A stretch of DNA of 64,000 nt from Streptomyces sp. CNH099 (GTDB lineage: Bacteria; Actinomycetota; Actinomycetes; Streptomycetales; Streptomycetaceae): assembly GCA_000514715.1 (NCBI GenBank), contig AZWL01000001.1, positions 620,186 to 684,185 of the forward strand, read 5' to 3'. Under the pieces are notes generated by a model. It ran no database searches, was not told the DNA's origin, and worked only from the letters and a program-made list of their open reading frames with translations. The translations under genes were made by a program, and so were the position numbers. Of this stretch, positions 26,926-35,278 are shown in pieces; the first letter of the stretch is position 1, and the number at the start of each line of letters is the position of its first letter.

Positions 26926-27391
26926 GGACGTACCTCCTGCTGGTGGCGGCAACCTCTGCTGGAGAACGGTGGCTTCGGGCACTCCGGCCCGGGGGAGGAA
27001 GATGTGGATCATCGTGCCAGCGCGAGTGGCCCGTTCCCGCATCTGGCGGCATATAGCACTCGAAGGAATGATGCGCGGTCTGATAGGCGGATTTCGGCGG
27101 ACCGGCACGGGTCCGGCGGACCGTGCGTGCCGCGGGTTCCGCGGACGGCCAGAGCGCCGCCGGGGAGCGGGGCCGCCGTCGCCCGGACGCGCACTCGGGA
27201 GGGGTACCGAGACCCCCGCGGTACAAAGAGTCAGGCGTCGTCGACCGGGCGGACACGGACCGTACGGGTCGCCCGCCGACCGTACGACAGACACCCCGCG
27301 CCGGCCGGCCGGAGTGCCCGTGTCGCGGCGGTGCAGCGCCGGGCCCCCGGCCCGGGGCCGCCGTCCGCGCCCCGACCGCGAGGAGGTCCCC
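26926..27391. promoter_or_regulatory. Divergent intergenic region of the NRPS operon (466 bp)
   Basis: No convincing gene is seen here. The region must hold the promoter of the NRPS operon and that of the divergent gene at 27392. The stretch around 27050-27075 (CATATAGCACTCGAAGGAAT) is locally AT-rich. A CGGACC/GGTCCG dyad with a 6-base loop lies at 27098-27115. No recognised operator was found. Confidence 0.5.
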
Positions 27392-27853
27392 GTGCCCACC
27401 GACTCCCGAGTGTTCGCCGAAGCCGGCCGCGTGCTGCGGTACACGATCGCCGGGATCGTGCTGCTCGCCCTGGTCTACGTCGCGGGCATCTTCGTCTGGG
27501 GCGGCGCGTCCTGGTCCACCGCGCCCTTCCGGGGCGAGGCCGAGGCCCGCGACCGCACCGTGGGCTCGGGCGAGTTCCGCATCTCCACGTACGAGGAGTT
27601 CTTCGAGCTGTGCGCGGCGGTGCAGACGAAGGAGGGCGAGATCGACGCGCTCCGCGACGAGTTGGACACCGACCCGTCCGCCTACCGCACCGAGCAGATC
27701 AACACCTCCCTCAGCGCCCTCCGCGCGACGCGGTCCGAGCTGGTCCACGACTACAACGCCAAGTCCCGGCAGGAGCACCGCAAGGCGTTCAAGGACGCCG
27801 GGCTGCCCGCCGAGCTGAGCACCGACGCGAAGGAGACCACGTGCGCCGCCTGA
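27392..27853 (+). CDS. Unknown single-pass membrane protein (153 aa)
   Basis: I do not recognise a defined family. One strong transmembrane helix lies at about residues 17-35 ([20 protein letters not shown]). A helical, charged extracytoplasmic part follows, probably a short coiled coil (about 65-140; [37 protein letters not shown]). GTG 27392 has AGGAGG 5 bases upstream. The 3' end overlaps the next gene by 13 bases, so the pair is one operon. It is divergent from the NRPS operon; a functional link is not shown. Similar two-gene pairs occur in other Streptomyces, as far as I recall, without assigned function. Confidence 0.75.
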   Translation: MPTDSRVFAEAGRVLRYTIAGIVLLALVYVAGIFVWGGASWSTAPFRGEAEARDRTVGSGEFRISTYEEFFELCAAVQTKEGEIDALRDELDTDPSAYRTEQINTSLSALRATRSELVHDYNAKSRQEHRKAFKDAGLPAELSTDAKETTCAA

Positions 27854-28407
27854 CCCGCATCCTCACCGCCCTCACCGCGACCGCCGCCCTCGCCCTCACC
27901 GCGGCGGCCTGCACGGACGACTCCTCCCAGGCCCAGGAGTCGCGGACGAAGCAGTCCGGCTACGACCGGCTCGTCAAGCGGCAGCCGGCGGAGGCGATGC
28001 GGTACTCGCCGACCCGGGAGACCATCAACAAGTGGGTCGACACCTGGGAGAAGCCCGGGAAGCTGTCGTACGTCTACCTGCAGAACGCCAACGGCGAGTA
28101 CGGGTACTTCGTCCTGGAGGGGCTGCCGGTCTCGTACTGCGCGATGCTCACCCCGCCGGAGGAGGTCGACTCCTCCAACACCGGCATGGTGACCAAGACG
28201 GCACCGGGCATGGACGGCGTCTACTACTCCGGCAGCCAGTGCAGCGCGTACTACGGCTTCGACGCCACCAGCGGCGCGTACATCGAGTTCACCATCGGCA
28301 GCAACCAGAGCTTCTTCCTCTACGACAAGCCCATTACGCTCCCGGAGTTCCGCAACGCGACGCCCCTGGGCCAGACCCGCATCGAGGACGGCAGGGTCGC
28401 CCGCTAG
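27841..28407 (+). CDS. Unknown secreted protein, probable lipoprotein (188 aa)
   Basis: The protein starts with a basic, hydrophobic signal ending in LTAAAC. The Cys lies at about residue 24, a loose lipobox (Ala at -3). The mature part has a conserved-looking core (YSPTRETINKWVDTWEKPGK, LSYVYLQNANGEYGYFVLEG, PVSYCAML), a second Cys in GSQCSAYYG and a beta-rich ending; the two Cys may form a disulfide. GTG 27841 has AAGGAGA 5 bases upstream and overlaps the previous gene. The stop overlaps the stop of the convergent DHFR-like gene (28404). The family is unknown; it likely forms an envelope complex with the preceding membrane protein (inference). Confidence 0.75.
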   Translation: MRRLTRILTALTATAALALTAAACTDDSSQAQESRTKQSGYDRLVKRQPAEAMRYSPTRETINKWVDTWEKPGKLSYVYLQNANGEYGYFVLEGLPVSYCAMLTPPEEVDSSNTGMVTKTAPGMDGVYYSGSQCSAYYGFDATSGAYIEFTIGSNQSFFLYDKPITLPEFRNATPLGQTRIEDGRVAR

Positions 28408-29045
28408 GGCCGGCGGGGCGCGGGGCCCGGGCCGGCGTCCGCGCCGGCGTACCGCGGACGGCCGGCGGGCCGGTAGACGTGGACCGTGACACCGCCCGGG
28501 AAGGCCCGGAAGTCCGCCAGGTCGAGCGCGGCGTCGGGCCCGTTGCCGGGGAACAGCCGGGTGCCCTGGCCGACGACCACCGGATAGGTGAACAGGGTGA
28601 TCTCGTCGACCAGGCCGTCCGCGAGCAGCGTGCGGACCAGCCGGCCGCTGCCGTGCACCTGCAGTTCCCCGTCGCCTCCGGCCCTCAGCTCCCGGACGGC
28701 GGAAGCGACGTCGCCGGACAGGACGCGGGTGCCCGCCCACCGCGGCTCGGTGAGCGTCTGCGACGCCACGTACTTGGGCCGCCGGTTGAGCGGTCCCGCG
28801 ATGGGGTTGTCGTCGGGGTCCGGCATCGTGCCCCAGGAGCCGGCGAAGATCTCGTAGGTCCTGCGGCCGAAGAGGAACGCGTCGGCGCGCCGGTACACCT
28901 CGCCGAGGTACGTCTCGGCCTCGCCCCCGAACAGCGGCAGCGCCCAGCCGCCCCGCTCGAACCCGCCCCTGCGGTCCTCGTCCGCCCCGCCGAGGCCCTG
29001 CATCACTCCGTCGACGGAGACGTTCGTGACGGTCGTCAGCTTCAT
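28404..29045 (-). CDS. Dihydrofolate-reductase-like (RibD C-terminal) protein
   Basis: This 213-residue protein is a typical actinobacterial member of the RibD_C/DHFR-like family: MKLTTVTNVSVDGVMQGLGG, FLFGRRTYEIFAGSWGTMPD, the NADPH-binding region LQVHGSGRLVRTLLADGLVDE, and FPVVVGQG-type strand TYPVVVGQGTRLF. Such proteins reduce unknown pteridine- or pyrimidine-like substrates and do not replace the essential FolA. ATG 29045 has GGAAG about 5 bases upstream. The 3' end overlaps the convergent lipoprotein gene by 4 bases. Confidence 0.85.
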   Translation of the reverse strand: MKLTTVTNVSVDGVMQGLGGADEDRRGGFERGGWALPLFGGEAETYLGEVYRRADAFLFGRRTYEIFAGSWGTMPDPDDNPIAGPLNRRPKYVASQTLTEPRWAGTRVLSGDVASAVRELRAGGDGELQVHGSGRLVRTLLADGLVDEITLFTYPVVVGQGTRLFPGNGPDAALDLADFRAFPGGVTVHVYRPAGRPRYAGADAGPGPAPRRP

Positions 29046-29534
29046 GGTCACTTCCTTTCCCGGGCCCCCGGCGGGTGCCCTCTCACCGGTGCCACGCACG
29101 CCGGTCCACGGATCCGGCACCGCTCGGCGACATTCTTTCCAGCCGCGCGCGAGCGGCGCCCGCGGGGCGCGCTCCCGGGCGGGACGTCCCCGCTGCGCGT
29201 GTGGCGCAAATTCAGCCTGTACGAACCTCCACCCCCGTCCTCTCCCCCGCGCCGCGCCGCCGGGGCGGGCGACGCCCTCCGCCGGGTCTTCGCGGGCCAA
29301 CCGCGGGTAACATTCCGGATGTTCCCGCACAAATGATCAACGCCAAGCCGCCGCCAAGAGCACGGCAAGAAGGATGGGCGAAACTTTCGGCCACGGACCC
29401 CGGGCTGCTCGCGGAGGTGCGGAGCGCCGACGCCGCCACGGTGGCCGTAAGCGATCCCCCTTCTCCGCTCTCCCACGAGGTCCCGGGACGACCCCCGCGC
29501 AACTGTCATCTCGTAGCAGAGAAACGGAGAGCGA
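29046..29534. promoter_or_regulatory. Intergenic region upstream of the ScyD-family gene (489 bp)
   Basis: No supported gene is present. It holds the promoters of two divergent genes. Two dyads stand out: CGGGTAACAT/ATGTTCCCG (29304-29327, one bulged base, 5-base loop) and the palindrome CGAAACTTTCG (29379-29389), identical to the one before the CE15 gene. The segment 29460-29534 is less GC-rich and probably carries the ScyD leader. Confidence 0.5.
29379..29389. promoter_or_regulatory. Second CGAAACTTTCG palindrome
   Basis: This is an exact copy of the 746-756 palindrome, 146 bases upstream of the ScyD-family start. Sharing it suggests that this gene and the CE15 esterase gene answer to the same, probably polysaccharide-responsive, repressor. 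Confidence 0.45.
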
Positions 29535-30701
29535 ATGAGAGGCCTCAACAAGATCCGGTTATTGGCCGCGGCGGCGCTGGCGCTGGCGTTGGCCGGCGGC
29601 GGAGTGGGCTCCTCGGGCCCGGTCGCCGAAGCCGCGTACGCTGCGGGCGGGCCGGGCGGCTCCGGCACCCTCACCGCCGACGCCCCGGTCACGGTGGTGG
29701 CCAGCGGGCTGCACGAGCCGCGCAGCCTGACCTGGGGCCCCGACGGCCGCCTGCTGGTCGCGGAGGCCGGCACCCCGGGCGGCTCGTGCGCCGGCCCCGA
29801 CCTCGACTCCCTGGCCTGCTTCGGCCTGCGGGGTACGGTCGCCGACGTGTCCTCGGGTACGCCGGAGCGCATCGTCACGGGCCTGCCGTCGAACTTCAAC
29901 ACCGGCGAGTCCGTCGGCCCCAACGGCGTGAAGTACCTCGACGGCAGGCTGTACGTGCTGGCGCCGGGCTCGCCCTACGGCGTGCCGTCGTGGGTGCCCG
30001 ACAGGCTGGAGCGGAAGCTCAAGAGGCAGTACGGCGCACTGATCGACATCACCCACGGGCACGCCGTGGTGAAGGCCAACCCCGGCGAGGTCAACTACCG
30101 CTGGATGCAGGAGAACCACCCGGAGTACTTCGAGCGCCCCGGCTTCGACGCCAACGTCTACGACATGACCCCCAAGCCCGGCGGCGGGCTCTACGTGATC
30201 GACTCCGCGTCGAACACGCTCAGTTCCATCGACCGCCGCGGCCACGTCGAGGTCCTCGACTTCATGCCGTACACCCCGGCCGGCACCGACGCGGTGCCCA
30301 CGTGCATCGACACCGGCCCGGACGGCGCGCTGTACATGGGCCAGCTCACCGGCTACGGCAACTCGGGCACGGCGGCGAACGTCTACCGGTACGACCCGGA
30401 CGTCGGCGACTGGGAGGTCTGGCAGTCCGGCTTCAGCACCATCACCGGCTGCGGCTTCGGCACGGGCGGCGACTTCTACGTCACGGAGATGGCCACCACC
30501 GGCATGCCGTGGACCGGCGACCCGGAGGGCGACGTCGTCCAGATCGCCGAGGACGGCACCCGCACCACGCTGGCCGAGGGCGAACTCCTCGCCCCGCACG
30601 GCTTCCTGGCGGGCCCGGACGGCTCCGTCTACGTGGCCAACAACTCCCAGATGTGGCCCCGCGGCCAGGCCACCGACGGCCAGGTCGTCAAGATCGGCTG
30701 A
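29535..30701 (+). CDS. Secreted ScyD/ScyE-family beta-propeller protein; TTA codon in signal peptide
   Basis: The 388-residue protein has an Ala-rich Sec signal (about residues 1-38). A repeat-built beta-propeller follows: LHEPRSLTWGPDGRLLVAEAG, VGPNGVKYLDGRLYVLAPG, MTPKPGGGLYVIDSASN, IDTGPDGALYMGQLTGY and LAGPDGSVYVANNS. This is the ScyD/ScyE pattern, which in actinobacteria is a secreted protein without proven reaction. ATG 29535 has GGAGA 6 bases upstream. Codon 9 is TTA (29559-29561), predicting bldA-dependent, late expression. The next gene is on the same strand after 159 bases and may share its regulation. Confidence 0.82.
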   Translation: MRGLNKIRLLAAAALALALAGGGVGSSGPVAEAAYAAGGPGGSGTLTADAPVTVVASGLHEPRSLTWGPDGRLLVAEAGTPGGSCAGPDLDSLACFGLRGTVADVSSGTPERIVTGLPSNFNTGESVGPNGVKYLDGRLYVLAPGSPYGVPSWVPDRLERKLKRQYGALIDITHGHAVVKANPGEVNYRWMQENHPEYFERPGFDANVYDMTPKPGGGLYVIDSASNTLSSIDRRGHVEVLDFMPYTPAGTDAVPTCIDTGPDGALYMGQLTGYGNSGTAANVYRYDPDVGDWEVWQSGFSTITGCGFGTGGDFYVTEMATTGMPWTGDPEGDVVQIAEDGTRTTLAEGELLAPHGFLAGPDGSVYVANNSQMWPRGQATDGQVVKIG

Positions 30702-30860
30702 CCTGCGAGACGCCCTCGACCCCGAGTGCGGCCGGCCGGCCCGCCACGCCGGCGCCGCACCCGGCGGGGGGACCGCCTCCTGCGCAACCCCTTGCCAAAC
30801 GGCGTTCCCACGTGAGAATCCAGCGGAGGCCCACCACCTCACGGACCCCAGGAGCGCCGG

Positions 30861-32270
30861 ATGACCTCTTCGTCCCGTCTGTCCCGCCGTCATCTCCTCG
30901 GCGCCTCGGCCGTACTCGGCGCGGCCTCGGCCCTCGGCCTGCCGGCCGCCGCACGCGCCGCGGGCGGCGCCGCCGCGGGCGCGGTGGTGCCCGTCGACTG
31001 GAGCCCGCTCCGTCCGTACCGCGCGAGGGACGCCGCCGGGCGGCGGATCCGGGCGATCCTGGCGGGCAGCGCGCGCTACCTCATCGGCCCCTGGTACGCG
31101 GCGACCTACCGCACGTACCTCCCGGACGGCTACATCGACCTCCGCGGCACCGACGAGCGCGCGATCCGCCTTCCCGCCATGGCCGCGGTCGCCGCCACCA
31201 CCGCCCTGGCCACCGGCGTGTACGACCCGCGCGGCCTCTCCGCCGCCAACGCCGCCGTCCGCACCCGCAACCTCGTCCGCACCCTCGCGGCCCGGCACCT
31301 CGCCAGCAACGACGACCCCGCCACCCGCTGGGGCAACGGGTGGCAGACCGCGCTGTGGGCGTACTACACGGCGCTCGCCGGCTGGCTGTTCTGGGACGAG
31401 CTGGACGACCGGGAGCGCGGCCACCTCGCCGCGATGACGGCCTGGGAGGCGGACCGGCTGACCACCGGCGACGACGTCCACCTCGTCGGCACCTCCGGCC
31501 ACCAGCTCTACGAGAGGCGCCGCGACGGCACCGCCGTCACCCCCGGCGACAGCAAGGCCGAGGAGGACAACTGGAGCGCCGCCGTGCTCTCCCTGGCCGA
31601 GGCCATGATGCCCGGCCACCCGCACGCCCCCGCCTGGGCGCGCCGCAACGTCGAGCTGCTCCTGGCCGCCGCCGCCTGCCCCGCCGACCTCACCGGCGAC
31701 GAGACGGTCAACGGCATCGAGCTGTCCACCTGGCTGCAGGGCACCAACATCGCCGACGACGGCACCCTGGACAACCACCACATCCTGCACCCGCTCTACA
31801 TGGTCGCCTTCGACCAGAGCCTCTACGAGGGGTTCGTCTACGGCCTCGCGGGCCGCAGCGCGCCCCGGGCGGCCCTGCACAACATCACCCGCGTCTACTC
31901 CGCCCTGGTCGACAAGCCCTTCCCGGTCCCCGGCGGCACCGCGAAGACGATCTACCAGCCGGGCAGCGGCGAGATCCACTACCCCGAGGGCAACGACTGG
32001 GGCACCCACTTCCCCTTCTACTTCGGCAACTTCGACCTCCTGGTCTCCCTGACGGCCCAGGACACCGGCATCGACCCGGCCGCGGCCAGGTGGGAGCGGC
32101 TCCACAACGAGGAGCAGCTGCGGCTGATGGCCCGCTTCGACGACGGCCGCACGTACGGGGCGTCCGGGGAGAACACGTACTACGGCCGCGAGCACCGCAT
32201 CGGCGCCATGGCCGGCCAGGCGTTCCTGACCCTGTGCGTGGCCCGGAACGGCAGGCTGCGCTTCACGTAG
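30861..32270 (+). CDS. Tat-exported protein of unknown function, probably alpha-helical toroid
   Basis: The 469-residue protein begins with a twin-arginine signal (SRRHLLGAS, then a hydrophobic stretch to about residue 34). The mature protein is Trp/Tyr/His-rich with repeated helices such as WGNGWQTALWAYYTALAGWLF and NNWSAAV-like NWSAAVLSLAEAMMPG. Loops include GTSGHQLYE and NHHILHPLYM. This pattern suggests an (alpha/alpha) toroid like that of polysaccharide lyases or hydrolases, but I cannot name a family or catalytic residues. ATG 30861 has AGGAG 6 bases upstream. It follows the ScyD-family gene, and both may act on the same extracellular material (inference). Confidence 0.7.
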   Translation: MTSSSRLSRRHLLGASAVLGAASALGLPAAARAAGGAAAGAVVPVDWSPLRPYRARDAAGRRIRAILAGSARYLIGPWYAATYRTYLPDGYIDLRGTDERAIRLPAMAAVAATTALATGVYDPRGLSAANAAVRTRNLVRTLAARHLASNDDPATRWGNGWQTALWAYYTALAGWLFWDELDDRERGHLAAMTAWEADRLTTGDDVHLVGTSGHQLYERRRDGTAVTPGDSKAEEDNWSAAVLSLAEAMMPGHPHAPAWARRNVELLLAAAACPADLTGDETVNGIELSTWLQGTNIADDGTLDNHHILHPLYMVAFDQSLYEGFVYGLAGRSAPRAALHNITRVYSALVDKPFPVPGGTAKTIYQPGSGEIHYPEGNDWGTHFPFYFGNFDLLVSLTAQDTGIDPAAARWERLHNEEQLRLMARFDDGRTYGASGENTYYGREHRIGAMAGQAFLTLCVARNGRLRFT

Positions 32271-32306
32271 CGCGCCGCGCCCCGGCGCACCGCCGCGGGT
32301 CCCCGG

Positions 32307-33764
32307 TCAGCGGGTGAGCGGCCCGTCGAGCAGCGCCAGGACCGGGCCCGCGGTGACGCCGAGGACGACGGAGGCCGCCGCGGCGGCGTACGCCGTCCGG
32401 GCCGCGGGCCGGACGACCGGGTGGGTGCGGGGCCCGGCGGAGACGGCCGGATGGATCCAGCGCAGGTAGTAGAAGAGGGAGGCGACGGTGTTGGCCGCGG
32501 CGACGACGGCGAGCCAGGCGTAGCCGCCGTCGACGGCCGCGGTGAAGACCTCCAGCTTGCCGAGGAAGACCGCGGTGGGCGGTGTGCCCAGCAGGCCGAG
32601 GAGGCAGACGGCGAAGCTGACGGCGAGGGCGGGGCGGGCCCGCAGCAGGCCGCGGTAGTCGGCGGGAGCGCGGGCGTGCGGCAGGGCGCAGACGACGGCG
32701 AAGGCGCCGAGGTTCGTCAGCGCGTACGCGGCGAGGTAGTACAGCAGCGCCGGCTGGGCCGCGCCGGAGCGGGTGGCCACCGCGACGGGCAGGAGCAGGT
32801 AGCCGACCTGGCTGACGGTGGAGTAGGCGAGCATCCGCCGGACGTCGGTCTGGAAGAACGCGGCGAGGTTGCCGAGCGTCATGGACGCGGCGGCCAGCAC
32901 GGCGATCAGCTCGTCCCAGGGCGCTCGCGTGCCGGCGAGCGGCACCGCGGCCAGCCGGTGGAGCGCGGCCAGCGCGCCCGCCTTGGGCAGGGTGGTGAGC
33001 AGCGCGGCGGCGGCCGGGCTGCTGCCCTGGACGGCGTCGGGCACCCAGAAGTGGCCGGGCACGCCGCCGGCCTTGAACAGCAGCCCGGCCAGCACCCCCA
33101 CGGTGCCGGCGGTCACGAGACCGGCCGGGGCGCCGGGCAGTTCGTCGCCGAGCCTCGGGTACGCGCTGGCCCCGCCCGCCGCGAACAGCAGGGTGATGCC
33201 GGCGAGCATGACGGCGCCGAGGAGGGCACCGGTGACGAAGTACTTCAGCGCCGCCTCGGTGCCGGGCGCGTCCTTGCGGAAGCCCGCCAGGGTGTACGCG
33301 GGCACGCTCGCCAGCAGGTAGGCGGCGGCGAGCAGCAGCAGGTCCTGCGCACCGGCCAGCATCAGGGCGCCGAGGGCGGTGAGCTGGACGAGGACGGAGA
33401 ACTCGCTCTCGCGCGCGTCCGCCCGGAACGCGGCGCGGCCGAGGACCAGCACGACGAGGGTGCCGGCGAGGATGACGACGCGGACCGTCGACGTCACGGC
33501 GTCGACGGCGAAGGCGCCGTCGAACGCGGGCTCCGGCCCGTCCGCGACGGCGGCCCGGCGGACGGCCGCCGCGATCCCCGCGGCGCACGCCGCCGCCCCC
33601 AGGGCGGCGACCGGCCACTGCCGGTGCCGCGGCAGCCAGGAGCCGAGCAGCAGGCCGAGCACGGCTGAGGCGGCGAGGAGGACTTCGGGCAGCAGGTCGA
33701 GCGGGTTCTCGTCCATGCCGCCCGCCGCGGTGAGGGCCGTGCCGGCCGTCGTCGTCGCGTTCAT
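32307..33764 (-). CDS. nuoN: NADH-quinone oxidoreductase subunit N-like (complex I membrane arm)
   Basis: This 485-residue antiporter-like membrane subunit has about 14 helices. Channel lysines are visible in LFKAGGVPGHFW (near residue 235) and TTLPKAGALAALHR (near 260). The helix-5 Glu of normal NuoN (LELxSLP) appears replaced: the segment reads AAAYLLASVPAYTLAGF. It is last in the complex-I-like operon. ATG 33764 overlaps the nuoM stop by 4 bases (33761-33764). In complex I this subunit carries one proton per turnover; whether it does so here is open. Confidence 0.9.
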   Translation of the reverse strand: MNATTTAGTALTAAGGMDENPLDLLPEVLLAASAVLGLLLGSWLPRHRQWPVAALGAAACAAGIAAAVRRAAVADGPEPAFDGAFAVDAVTSTVRVVILAGTLVVLVLGRAAFRADARESEFSVLVQLTALGALMLAGAQDLLLLAAAYLLASVPAYTLAGFRKDAPGTEAALKYFVTGALLGAVMLAGITLLFAAGGASAYPRLGDELPGAPAGLVTAGTVGVLAGLLFKAGGVPGHFWVPDAVQGSSPAAAALLTTLPKAGALAALHRLAAVPLAGTRAPWDELIAVLAAASMTLGNLAAFFQTDVRRMLAYSTVSQVGYLLLPVAVATRSGAAQPALLYYLAAYALTNLGAFAVVCALPHARAPADYRGLLRARPALAVSFAVCLLGLLGTPPTAVFLGKLEVFTAAVDGGYAWLAVVAAANTVASLFYYLRWIHPAVSAGPRTHPVVRPAARTAYAAAAASVVLGVTAGPVLALLDGPLTR

Positions 33765-35278
33765 CGGGCGACGAGTTCCAGCACGGTGCGCGAGAACGGC
33801 TCGATGACGTCGAGCACGAAGCGCGGGAAGACGCCGAGCACGACGGCGAGGGCCAGCAGCGGCACGATCGACGCCACTTCGTGGGCGCGGAGGTCGGGGA
33901 ACGGCCGCGGCGTACCGGGGCTGTCGGGCAGCCGCAGCGGGCCGAGGAAGACGCCCTGCAGCGCGCGCACGAGCAGCGCGGCGGTCAGCAGGATGCCGAG
34001 CGCGGCGAGCGCGGTCGCCACCGGGCGCGGGCCGAGGCTGCCGGCCAGGATCTGGAACTCGGCGACGAAGCCGGAGAAGCCCGGCAGCCCGAGCGAGGCG
34101 AAGACGGCGACGCCGGTGAGCGCGGCGAGGACCGGCGCGCGGGCGGCGACGCCGGAGTAGGCGTCCATGGCGTAGGTGCGGCCGCGCTCGTGGAGCGCGC
34201 CGGCGAGCAGGAACAGCGCGCCGGTCAGCAGGCCGTGGCTGACCATCTGGTACGTGGCTCCGGTCACGGCCAGCCGGCGCGCGTCGGCGGTGTCCGCGCC
34301 CAGCGCGGCGGCGGCGCCGACGGCCAGCAGGACGTACCCCATGTGGTTGACGGAGGTGTACGCGATCATGCGCTTGAAGTCGGTCTGCGCCAGGGCCACC
34401 AGCGCCCCGTAGAGCACGGAGACGACGCCGGTGACGACGAAGACCAGCGCGTACGTGCGCCACGCCCCCGGCAGCAGCGGCATGGCGATGCGCAGGAAGC
34501 CGTACGTGCCCATCTTCAGCAGCACCCCGGCCAGGATCGCCGAGCCGGCCGCCGGGGCCTCCGTGTGCGCCGGCGGCAGCCAGGTGTGGAACGGCACCGT
34601 GGGCGTCTTGACGGCCAGGCCGAGGCCGACCGCCAGCAGCACGAGGGCGCCGTAGCCGGACCTTCCGGCCAGCGGGTCCGCCGCGGAGAGCGCGACGATG
34701 TCGAAGGTGTGCGGCTCCGCGGCGAGGTACAGGCCGATGAAGCCGAGGAGCAGCGCGAGCGAGCCGGAGAAGGTGTAGAGGAAGAACTTCTGCGCGGCGC
34801 GCGCGGCGCCCGCGTGGCCCCAGCCCGCGATGACGAAGTACATCGCCACGATCGACAGGTCGAAGAAGACGAAGAAGAGGATGAGGTCGAGCGCGGCGAA
34901 CAGGCCGAGGCAGGTGGTCTCCAGGAGGAGGAACAGGGCGGCGAACTCCCGCACCCGGCGGGTCTCGCGCAGCGCGTACAGCGCGCAGGCCGGGAAGAGC
35001 ACGGCGGTCAGGGCCAGCAGCGGCAGCGACAGGCCGTCGACGCCGACGTGGTAGCCGACGCCGGCGCCGGGGATCCAGCGGACGTGCGTCTCGTACTGGA
35101 TACCGCCGCCGTGCTCGTAGCCCGCCCAGAGCGCGACGGTCAGCGCGAGCACGGCGCCGGACGCCGCCGTCCAGACCGTCAGGACGACCCGGCGCCCGGC
35201 GGCGCGCGGCAGACACAGCAGCCCGGCCGCCGCGGCGGCCGGGAGGAAGACGATGGCCGTGAGCACGAGGGGGGTCAC
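33761..35278 (-). CDS. nuoM: NADH-quinone oxidoreductase subunit M-like
   Basis: This 505-residue, 14-helix antiporter-like subunit has two conserved lysine sites, VKTPTVPFHTWLPPAHTEAP (near residue 225) and AGVLLKMGTYGFLR (near 255). QTDFKRMIAYTSVNHMGYV and FASLGLPGFSGFVAEF are also conserved. The helix-5 Glu is conservatively changed to Asp (FFVFFDLSIVAMYF). GTG 35278 overlaps the nuoL stop by 4 bases. It is part of the membrane proton-pumping arm. Confidence 0.92.
   Translation of the reverse strand: MTPLVLTAIVFLPAAAAAGLLCLPRAAGRRVVLTVWTAASGAVLALTVALWAGYEHGGGIQYETHVRWIPGAGVGYHVGVDGLSLPLLALTAVLFPACALYALRETRRVREFAALFLLLETTCLGLFAALDLILFFVFFDLSIVAMYFVIAGWGHAGAARAAQKFFLYTFSGSLALLLGFIGLYLAAEPHTFDIVALSAADPLAGRSGYGALVLLAVGLGLAVKTPTVPFHTWLPPAHTEAPAAGSAILAGVLLKMGTYGFLRIAMPLLPGAWRTYALVFVVTGVVSVLYGALVALAQTDFKRMIAYTSVNHMGYVLLAVGAAAALGADTADARRLAVTGATYQMVSHGLLTGALFLLAGALHERGRTYAMDAYSGVAARAPVLAALTGVAVFASLGLPGFSGFVAEFQILAGSLGPRPVATALAALGILLTAALLVRALQGVFLGPLRLPDSPGTPRPFPDLRAHEVASIVPLLALAVVLGVFPRFVLDVIEPFSRTVLELVAR

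Noticed and set aside
27098..27115. CGGACC/GGTCCG dyad in the NRPS divergent gap
   Set aside because: Arms of 6 bp in 75 percent GC sequence are expected by chance, and it is in no clear relation to a start.
19316..27778. Second long minus-strand frame overlapping the NRPS
   Set aside because: The translation is Arg/Pro-rich without domains, while the other frame holds all NRPS motifs with consistent G/C third positions. No frameshift is needed.
16438..28407. Nearly 12 kb open frame on the plus strand across the NRPS locus
   Set aside because: It is antisense to well-supported genes and composed of Gly/Arg/Ala-rich shadow sequence, a by-product of high GC. Only its last 189 codons (27841-28407) form a real gene.
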